Shown in pieces: positions 52,056 through 57,876 of a stretch of DNA of 57,876 nucleotides (positions within the stretch are counted from its first letter, which is position 1; each line of letters begins with the position of its first letter). The stretch lies in NCBI RefSeq assembly GCF_004310345.1, contig NZ_SISK01000015.1:1-57876 (forward strand). Direction: 5' to 3'. Below the pieces are notes generated by a model that made no database searches, had not been told where the DNA came from, and worked only from the letters and a program-made list of their open reading frames with translations. The stretch is from Paracoccus subflavus. GTDB lineage: Bacteria; Pseudomonadota; Alphaproteobacteria; Rhodobacterales; Rhodobacteraceae. The position numbers were made by a program, and so were the translations under genes.

Positions 52056-52219
52056 CCACCTACGAGATCCGGGACGACCCCGACGACCTGCCCATCATCT
52101 GCGCGACCTTGGCGGAAGCGGAGCGGCGCGGCCAACGCCGCGCCGTCCGCCTCGGCATCGAGGTTCTGATTTACGAAATGCACCCCACGCGCGGAGAGCG
52201 GCTTATCAGCGCGATCTGA
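52052..52219 (+). CDS. 55-residue hypothetical protein
   Basis: Starts at TTG overlapping the preceding TGA (TTTGA). MTTYEIRDDPDDLPIICATL, then AEAERRGQRRAVRLGIEVLI. Last gene of the ardC operon, with a GC hairpin 6-35 bp after its stop. Confidence 0.7.
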   Translation: MTTYEIRDDPDDLPIICATLAEAERRGQRRAVRLGIEVLIYEMHPTRGERLISAI

Positions 52220-52224
52220 CACCC

Positions 52225-52255
52225 GGCCCCCGCAACAGCAGCGGGGGCTTTCCCT
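52225..52255 (+). terminator. terminator after the ardC operon
   Basis: CCCCCGC-AACAGCA-GCGGGGG hairpin followed by CTTTCCC. A weaker T-run than the terminator at 49752. Confidence 0.65.
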
Positions 52256-52259
52256 TGAC

Positions 52260-52637
52260 TATCAGGTTGACCAGGCGGGGCGGAGCCGTCGAGCCGGCCC
52301 CGCCCCGCCTGGCCCTGCGCTATCCGCGCGGGAGCCGCGTGCGCGGCGATGCGGAGACGGTTGCGCCGTCAGCCCATGAAGAAGCCCCGCCCTTTCGGGC
52401 GGGGCGAGAGTCAGGGAGGGAGTGCCGTTCAACGTAGGGTTGCCCCAAGGGTTCCTTTTGTGCCGCGGTATGGCGGCAAACACAGCCCCGATCACTGCCG
52501 GAATTGACCACAGCCTACTCACGTCCCTTCGCTCTGTAGGGGCACGTTCCGTTCGTAGGCTGCAAGCCCGTGGCAAGGGTCTGCCACGGATGGACAATTC
52601 CGATCCGGCCACGCAAGGCCGCCTGCCTCAGAAGGTT
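52260..52637. other. gap with GC hairpins
   Basis: No gene seen. GCCCCGCCC TTTC GGGCGGGGC around 52384-52405 is a strong hairpin that could terminate minus-strand transcription of the virC operon. Confidence 0.45.
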
Positions 52638-53045
52638 TCAGGCGTCAGCACCACACGAAACCGGAAACGCGGAGCCTGTGTCCAACCGGAAGGTCTTGCC
52701 GTTTGCCGTCAGCTCGATCTGCGACCCGCTGCGTAGCACGCCGACGAGGCCCCTCCAGTCTTCGCCATCGCGACTGACGGCGGAACCGGAGACCATCTTG
52801 CCTTGGTGCGTCTTTGTCGAGGACTTGATGAGATAGTCCCCATCCAGCGGTTCACCGTCGAGCGTGACGCTCAGGTGGTTGGTCGGAGGAATGAACGCAC
52901 CATCGGGATCACAGACGGCTGTGGCGGAGATCCCGTCACCGGAGGCGGTGTAGATATGAAGCCCCCTGAAATCGGTTTCTTCCTCCCAAGCCGATGCAGG
53001 AACGGCAACCACACAGAAGGCAGCGGCAAGAGCCATGTGCTTCAT
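52638..53045 (-). CDS. exported hypothetical protein of the virC operon
   Basis: 135 residues: Sec signal peptide (MKHMALAAAFCVVAVPASA), then a beta-rich domain with cysteines in AVCDPDGAF and PVSCGADA. ATG 53045 overlaps the virC2 stop by 4 bp. Periplasmic protein of unknown role, cotranscribed with virC1/virC2. Confidence 0.75.
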   Translation of the reverse strand: MKHMALAAAFCVVAVPASAWEEETDFRGLHIYTASGDGISATAVCDPDGAFIPPTNHLSVTLDGEPLDGDYLIKSSTKTHQGKMVSGSAVSRDGEDWRGLVGVLRSGSQIELTANGKTFRLDTGSAFPVSCGADA

Positions 53046-53755
53046 TTCGACAGTTCCTTGATGGTGTCGTCCACGCAGGCGAACCAAGCTCGTTCGATCT
53101 GGCCGACTATCAGACTGGATCGCGGGGCCTCTGCACCATTGAGAACCTGATCCTGGATCGCCTGAAGTATCTCCTTCTTCACGGCGATAGAGGTGCGGTA
53201 GTTCCACTCGGAAGGCCCACTTGGTTCCTGCACTTGTGGGATGTAGCGAGGTTCGATCCGGATTTCTGGAAGACGGCTGTAGGCAGTTCGCAGCACGTCG
53301 CCAGGTTCGATGCCCCTCTCCACGATCTTCCTCATGGGCTCCACTTGTCGGACCAACAGCCTGAGGCGCACATCGACTTTTACTCCGCGGTTCTGCTTAG
53401 CGCGGGGCGGAAGAACTATCGTTGCGAGGCCCGGAGCCGTGGAAGCCGATGCACCCTTGGGTGCCGTCTCGGTCTCACTCATGATCGGTTCCTGCTGGAG
53501 CGACTCCTGTTGCACAGGGGTATTATCTGCTGGCAACTGGAGGCTTTCGCTGACATCAGGAACGGCGGTTTCAAGTGAACCTGAGAGCTTTGGGTGCGGT
53601 TCTGAAGGCGCTGCACTGGCCTTCTTCCGCTTGTTGAATGCTTCCAAGGCATCCTTATTGAAGGGCTTGAGGATTGTGGGTTTGCGAACACCCGTCACCC
53701 CTTCCTCGAAGCCGGTGGCATCTTCTCTGGTGGTTCGGATGCGTTCACGCGCCAT
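53042..53755 (-). CDS. virC2: VirC2-like relaxosome DNA-binding protein
   Basis: 237 residues: a low-complexity N-terminal half, then a compact C-terminal domain (VKVDVRLRLLVRQVEPMRKI ... RYIPQVQEPSGPSEWNYRTS) with the ribbon-helix-helix-like layout of VirC2. It overlaps virC1 by 11 bp. VirC2 binds DNA beside the transfer origin and assists the relaxosome; here that DNA would be the 13-bp array upstream of virC1 (inference). Confidence 0.75.
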   Translation of the reverse strand: MARERIRTTREDATGFEEGVTGVRKPTILKPFNKDALEAFNKRKKASAAPSEPHPKLSGSLETAVPDVSESLQLPADNTPVQQESLQQEPIMSETETAPKGASASTAPGLATIVLPPRAKQNRGVKVDVRLRLLVRQVEPMRKIVERGIEPGDVLRTAYSRLPEIRIEPRYIPQVQEPSGPSEWNYRTSIAVKKEILQAIQDQVLNGAEAPRSSLIVGQIERAWFACVDDTIKELSK

Positions 53756-54512
53756 GAATATCCCCCATTCTCCTGTCGTCGAAGATGTTATTCACAAGAG
53801 TGATGGCGTGAGCTAGAGCAGCCTCGAAGTGAAAAGCCTTGAGCTTTTCGTTTTTGTCTTCGCTGTCTCTGCACTTGGTCAGAACAGCACCCAAGGGACC
53901 TAGTTCATCCATTTCACGATACTGCGTCTTTTCTGGCACCATCGTGGCAAGAGGATTGAACTGGTCGATGATTTCGTAATGGCGCTCAAACTCACGTGCC
54001 GCTAGATCCTTTGGCTTCGGATTGCCCCGGACGTGCGTCAGAAGGTTTGGCTTCACTCTGGAAAGCACAATCCTGAGAGGCGGTATCGAGTCCGGGTTCT
54101 CAGCCCTCCTTTTCAAATCCTGATGCCATTCTAATGTTTCTTTGGTGCGTTCGCGATCACCTTTAGCGTTCATGCATGGAACGATTAGAACGTCCGATAC
54201 ACTTGCTAGATCAACTGCCCAAGAGCTACCCTCGCCCTTTGTGTCGATTATGATGAACTCGACCTCATCCTCATAGCGTGAGACCAAATCGAATAGATCG
54301 TCAGCATCGGTCGGAGCGCGAACAATGATGTTCTTGTCGGCGTAACCCGTTTCATTCGCTGTAACCCACCAGTTCACAATGTCTTTGCTAGGGTCCAAAT
54401 CGATGATGAGGCATTTATGATCGGTGAAGGCAAAGGCAGAGGCCAAGAGCTTAGTTATAGTTGACTTCCCTGCGCCGCCTTTTCGGCTGATCATTCCAAG
54501 CACAGTTGCCAT
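53745..54512 (-). CDS. virC1: VirC1 / ParA-family ATPase
   Basis: 255 residues with a deviant Walker A (RKGGAGKSTITKLLA, residues 10-24), Walker A' aspartate in CLIIDLDPSKD, and EFIIIDTKGEGS. Close to VirC1, the ParA-like protein that recruits relaxosomes to the secretion channel at the cell pole. No parS-type sites or partner ParB are next to it, so a transfer role is more likely than partition. Confidence 0.9.
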   Translation of the reverse strand: MATVLGMISRKGGAGKSTITKLLASAFAFTDHKCLIIDLDPSKDIVNWWVTANETGYADKNIIVRAPTDADDLFDLVSRYEDEVEFIIIDTKGEGSSWAVDLASVSDVLIVPCMNAKGDRERTKETLEWHQDLKRRAENPDSIPPLRIVLSRVKPNLLTHVRGNPKPKDLAAREFERHYEIIDQFNPLATMVPEKTQYREMDELGPLGAVLTKCRDSEDKNEKLKAFHFEAALAHAITLVNNIFDDRRMGDIHGA

Positions 54513-54617
54513 TTCGTTAGCTCCGTTTCTGTCCCAGCCTCTTTTGAGGCAAATTGTTTAATGATGGCAGGCTCACTTTCATTCCTACCGCCCAGCAATG
54601 CTATGTCAAGTCGTCGC

Positions 54618-54903
54618 GACGTAACGACGCGACGGGATGACGTGACGAAGCAACGTGACGCAACAACGCGACGCAACAACGCGACGCAACAACGCGACGC
54701 TACGACGCAACGCAATGGCGTGACGCGACAACGCGACGTAACGACGTGACGTGACGACGCAACTTAGAAGCGCGACGTAATGCCGCGACGCGACGACGCG
54801 ACGTGACGACGCGACGTAAAAGCGGGACGTGATGACGGGACGCCATGACGCGACGTCATGACGCGGAGTGACGACGCGAAGAAGCGACGCGGCGAGATGA
54901 CGT
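54618..54903. repeat. 22 tandem 13-bp repeats
   Basis: Uninterrupted 13-bp units of the form GACGYRAYRACGC, some as exact copies (GACGCAACAACGC three times running), others degenerate. 286 bp in total, exactly 22 units in register. It lies between virC1 and the mobilisation genes. Because 13 is not a multiple of 3, frames stay open on both strands by chance; this is not coding. An iteron-like binding array is likely. Confidence 0.92.
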
Positions 54904-55116
54904 AATGTTGCCTCAGATTGCAGTCGCGCCCTTGTTGCTAGCTTGATCTGGACGCAGCACTCGACGGGAGCCGCCTGCATGGCCGCTGAGGGGCGGCTAA
55001 GGGCTTCTCCCTAGGGGATGCACCCTTGAAGAGCTTAAGGGCACTCAGCGGCCCGCTCAGCGCCTCTGAGTCCCTATTAGCCACGTCACACTGCTTAGAC
55101 TGTTGCCTGAAACGGA

Positions 55117-55180
55117 AAGGCTAGTGTCGGACAAGCCAGATTTCATTGACATTTCATCAGTCTTGACCAACACTAGCCTT
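55117..55180. promoter_or_regulatory. 11-bp inverted repeat, candidate oriT/operator
   Basis: AAGGCTAGTGT (55117-55127) and ACACTAGCCTT (55170-55180) flank a 42-bp AT-rich centre just upstream of the mobilisation gene. It could be an oriT arm pair or the operator of the mob operon. The nic site cannot be located from sequence alone. Confidence 0.6.
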
Positions 55181-55224
55181 GTAGATTGGCAAGAAATACA
55201 AGTTTAATTTTTTACACATCGGAC

Positions 55225-55803
55225 ATGGCTGGAAGAACGTCAAAAATTAGTCCTAGCGACGTGAAGAAGATCGTATCTTCAATGCGTTCTGGCGTGCCGG
55301 TCACAGTCCTGGCGAAGACCTATGGTGTCACACGCCCAACCATTTACCGGGTTGTGCGGGCCTTCCACGAGAAGGAGGCTGTTGCGAATGCTGGCACCGC
55401 CCCAGTCTCATTCACTGTCGATCGTGACAGTCTCAGGGCATTCGACGCGTTCACAGGCCGTCTTGGTCTTGCAAGTAGGGCTGATGCCCTGCGTCGTGTT
55501 TGCCGCGTTCCAGCGGGTTTTTTAGAGCCTGACCCTGATCTGGCGGATGCGCTGCGCGACGTTGCGGCGCAGTTGTCAGCCATAGGGCGGAACGTGAACC
55601 AGCTTGTCGCGACCAAAAACTATGAGGTGAGGCGTGGTCAAAAACTCAAGCTGACCAAGCCGCAGGAGCAGCTTCTAACTGATCTTCTTGAGCACATCGA
55701 CGGCGTTTCAACTGTTGTTCGCGAGATCGAAGGCAAGCGTGCGTCGCAGACCCTCCGAAGGTTTGTTGCGACGATGAAGGGGCATGACGATGAGCCGCGT
55801 TAA
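55225..55803 (+). CDS. MobC/VirD1-like relaxosome accessory protein
   Basis: 192 residues: a recombinase-like N-terminal helix-turn-helix (MAGRTSKISPSDVKKIVSSM, then GVTRPTIYRVVRAF), followed by a MobC-like region (LADALRDVAAQLSAIGRNVN then QLVATKNYEVRRGQ). The HTH fused to a MobC part is unusual; MobC/VirD1 proteins normally have a ribbon-helix-helix. It overlaps the relaxase gene by 14 bp. The start at 55225 is chosen; the open frame extends 13 codons upstream. Confidence 0.75.
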   Translation: MAGRTSKISPSDVKKIVSSMRSGVPVTVLAKTYGVTRPTIYRVVRAFHEKEAVANAGTAPVSFTVDRDSLRAFDAFTGRLGLASRADALRRVCRVPAGFLEPDPDLADALRDVAAQLSAIGRNVNQLVATKNYEVRRGQKLKLTKPQEQLLTDLLEHIDGVSTVVREIEGKRASQTLRRFVATMKGHDDEPR

Positions 55804-57757
55804 TGCCGTTTCTGCTGTAACCGGAAAACTCTTCGATGAGGATTGGAGCAGGGTTGGACGGGGTAGGGGGGCCGGTCAAGCTCGCCATATGGCACGCGCC
55901 GCCCAAGGCGCATCGCCAGCAATTTTCAAGATGATCCGCACAGGCGGTTGTGCCTCGCGCAGTCAGCTATCTGCTCAATTCAATTACCTGTTCAGCAAAA
56001 GTGTCGATGTTCACGATTCAAGAGGACTGCTGGACGGCGCGAAGGTTCTGAACCCGGAGCAGATCGAGTCTGCTGTTTCGCGTTGGGCTGATAACTGGAA
56101 GGGGCAAATGAATGCGGCACGGACAAGCCATATGCTTATGTCCTTTCCGCGCGGGGCAAAGCCCAGCCATGTCAGCCTGATCGCGGGAGAAATCTGCCGC
56201 GAAAAGCTGGGTGGTAGGTTCGACTACATGATTGCGGTTCATACCGACAGCCCCAACAAAAATCCTCATGCCCACATCATCGTCAACAGGAGAGGTCAGG
56301 ATGGAGATTACTTCATCCTGCGCCGAGGCACGGAATACAGTTACGAGGCTTTCAAGGAGGCCATGGTTGATCATGCTGATCGCTATGGCATTAGACTTGA
56401 GGCCACCTCGCGCTTGCAGCGAGGTCATATTCATTATCCGCCGACTGACGGCGAGTGGCGACGTGCCAGGGAAAGATCTGCACAGACTGGCACCGCTTTC
56501 GAGGCACCAGAAGGAAAGCCCCGAATTGGTGATGCTCTGGTCCGTGCCACCCAAGAAGTTCGCGACTGGTCCCTGCGCTATCGCGATTTAGCGAGCTTTG
56601 CCTCGCAGCAGAACATGCAGGATCTAGCAACTGCATTTGAAAAGGCATCTTCGGTCCTTGCCGGAGGTGGCACCATTATATCGAAAGGGGAACCATATAT
56701 GTCCTTAGTAGAAGATTTCGATAAAGCCGCCGCGAACTTGAGAAAGGCCGTTGATGATGCGGAGCAGCGCATTGAGAATGCGGCCCCGAACCAGCGTCCC
56801 GCCATGGAGCGCAAGCTGGCCGAGGCGCTGACCTCTGTAGAGCATCTGCAGCCCTTGGGCGCCCGGTCGCGTGATCTGCGCGAGAGCGCCAGCGAAGAAG
56901 GTATCTATTCGGCCCAGAATCTAAGCATGGTGAACACCCGGTTTGCCCTGGAAGGACGCGACAAGCTGACGGCCGCCCTAGACGGGACCGGCATCGATCC
57001 GGTCGAGGTCGAGGCTCGGATGCGCGTGGGGGCCAATTCTGCGGCCCTTGAGGCACGATGGGTTCAGCATGACCTACAGAGCGTAGCTGATCTGCGCGGC
57101 TTGGATCTGAGAGACCAGGCACAATTGCAGCAGGCTATCGCAGTGGTAGATGCCGCCTATGATCGCGTTGCAGACGCCTATGGCGTGGATGATGCAATCC
57201 ATCAGAGAGCAGTCACAAACCGGAGCACTGGTGTAGAAGTAAGCACGGAAAACCCCGATCCGGTTGCAGGTCTGCCCACCGCCAGCGAACTCACTGAGTA
57301 TCCTGGCGATGATGAGGTTAGAGCCTATATTCAGGGCAACTGGGTGTCTCGTGATGGCGTGGAAGAAACCCGTAGCGTCGTGATCGAAGATGAGGGTCGT
57401 TTCTATCCGGCCCTTGAGATTTCCAGAGGAGGGGGCGAGTCGACCTACTCCTTTGATGACAGCAAGTCCTATTCCTCCCTGCGGGAAGCGGCTGATAACA
57501 GCGCCGATGCGTATCGCTATTGGGAAGGTCTCGATACTGCCTCCCAGATGGAGCGTTCACGTGAGTCGGACGTGCTTGATCATGCGCCTGCGACTTCGAT
57601 TGGATCGCAGCATCATGCTCAACCTAACTATGCCGAACTGGCCCGTTATGCGCGTCCTGTCGGGTCCGAGGACGAGAGACGGTTGCGTGAAGCCATTGAG
57701 AAAACTCTTAGCAGCGACGAGTTGGAGCGGTTGAAGAAGGGAGATGTGGACGTTTGA
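55790..57757 (+). CDS. virD2: VirD2-type (MOBP) relaxase
   Basis: 655 residues. Nicking-domain features: the catalytic Tyr candidate Y66 in AQFNYLFSK, and the three-histidine metal motif HTDSPNKNPHAHIIVN (H151, H160, H162). From about residue 220 the protein continues as a long, mostly helical region (SLVEDFDKAAANLRKAVDDA ... QRPAMERKLAEALTSVEHL) and an acidic C-terminus likely to carry the secretion signal. AAGGGG supports the ATG at 55790; ATG 55784 is the alternative. It cleaves oriT and pilots the strand through the VirB channel. Confidence 0.92.
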   Translation: MSRVNAVSAVTGKLFDEDWSRVGRGRGAGQARHMARAAQGASPAIFKMIRTGGCASRSQLSAQFNYLFSKSVDVHDSRGLLDGAKVLNPEQIESAVSRWADNWKGQMNAARTSHMLMSFPRGAKPSHVSLIAGEICREKLGGRFDYMIAVHTDSPNKNPHAHIIVNRRGQDGDYFILRRGTEYSYEAFKEAMVDHADRYGIRLEATSRLQRGHIHYPPTDGEWRRARERSAQTGTAFEAPEGKPRIGDALVRATQEVRDWSLRYRDLASFASQQNMQDLATAFEKASSVLAGGGTIISKGEPYMSLVEDFDKAAANLRKAVDDAEQRIENAAPNQRPAMERKLAEALTSVEHLQPLGARSRDLRESASEEGIYSAQNLSMVNTRFALEGRDKLTAALDGTGIDPVEVEARMRVGANSAALEARWVQHDLQSVADLRGLDLRDQAQLQQAIAVVDAAYDRVADAYGVDDAIHQRAVTNRSTGVEVSTENPDPVAGLPTASELTEYPGDDEVRAYIQGNWVSRDGVEETRSVVIEDEGRFYPALEISRGGGESTYSFDDSKSYSSLREAADNSADAYRYWEGLDTASQMERSRESDVLDHAPATSIGSQHHAQPNYAELARYARPVGSEDERRLREAIEKTLSSDELERLKKGDVDV

Positions 57758-57785
57758 GATATGGGCAAAAGTTGGTGACGCCTGA

Positions 57786-57876
57786 TCAGGCGGCGGCTTG
57801 AAGTTGACGGAGGCCGTCGCGGAACTCAATCCCCTGGATGATCTCCGGCAGGCGGTTCTGGCCGTCGAGTTTGCGC
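57786..57876 (-). mobile_element. IS256-family transposase, C-terminal fragment (runs off the window)
   Basis: Minus-strand RKLDGQNRLPEIIQGIEFRD followed by GLRQLQAAA and a stop resembles the C-terminus of IS256-type transposases. TGGGCAAAAGTTGGTGACGCC at 57763-57783 is the likely element end. The remainder lies beyond the window. Confidence 0.65.

Noticed and set aside
53745..54512. parA of a partition operon
   Set aside because: No adjacent ParB with HTH; the partner looks like VirC2, and the genes sit opposite the relaxase operon, so VirC1 is the better call.
54618..54903. CRISPR-like array
   Set aside because: The units are 13 bp and contiguous with no spacers, and there are no cas genes. 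It is a tandem repeat.
54491..54980. Arg/Val/Ser-rich open frames on both strands through the 13-bp array
   Set aside because: Frames stay open only because the repeated unit lacks stops in any phase; the translations are low-complexity and have no start signals.

Overview
The window looks like a conjugative or mobilisable accessory plasmid of an alphaproteobacterium, most likely Rhodobacteraceae (Paracoccus-like). The indications are GC-rich coding, a VirB/VirC/VirD-type transfer system, LuxR/LuxI quorum sensing beside it, an ardC/DUF3768/ParB transfer-associated block and an alphaproteobacterial replication-protein homologue. It is heavily mosaic. No rRNA, tRNA or CRISPR array was seen. The window starts inside a T4SS operon and ends in an IS256-type transposase fragment, so the rest of the T4SS (virB5 to virB11, virD4) is not visible.

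Layout. 0.2-4.3 kb, minus strand: small orf-virB1-virB2-virB3-virB4-lipoprotein. 4.5-6.1 kb: quorum sensing (unknown small gene plus luxI on minus, luxR divergent on plus) around a clear lux box. 6.4-8.4 kb: two exported proteins and a RepA-like protein. 9.0-14.2 kb: metal resistance (lspA, HMA-CDF efflux, two MerR regulators, arsH, acr3, arsC, arsR) with a deletion fusing an MFS gene to the second merR. 14.5-17.2 kb: two serine resolvases separated by gene fragments (FUSC, HupE-like, umuC) and a MliC-like gene. 17.4-18.1 kb: AbrB/VapC toxin-antitoxin. 18.7-23.4 kb: probable defence island (HTH-ImmA peptidase, nucleotide pyrophosphorylase-like protein, thymidylate-synthase-like protein with a dCMP-type active site, Shedu-like nuclease). 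23.8-28.2 kb: nitric oxide synthase, B12-type radical SAM enzyme and glycosyltransferase around a second lux box. 28.5-33.4 kb: small regulators and hypotheticals. 33.8-52.2 kb: transfer-associated housekeeping block (DUF3768, parB, nuclease, VapBC, DUF3606, DUF4942-methyltransferase, ardC) with three copies of a 387-bp leader repeat; parB is split by a 6.4-kb Tn554-like transposon. 52.6-57.8 kb: virC2/virC1 divergent from a mobC/virD1-like gene and a VirD2-type relaxase, separated by 22 tandem 13-bp repeats and a probable oriT region.

How it may work together. The lux box between luxR and orf-luxI (5413-5432) has a near copy (17 of 20 bases) at 26749-26768, correctly spaced from a -10-like element in front of the radical SAM-NOS operon. 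This predicts that a nitric oxide synthase plus radical SAM pathway is switched on by the plasmid's own quorum-sensing circuit. This is the strongest candidate for an undescribed system in the window. The second candidate is the defence cluster at 18.7-23.4 kb.
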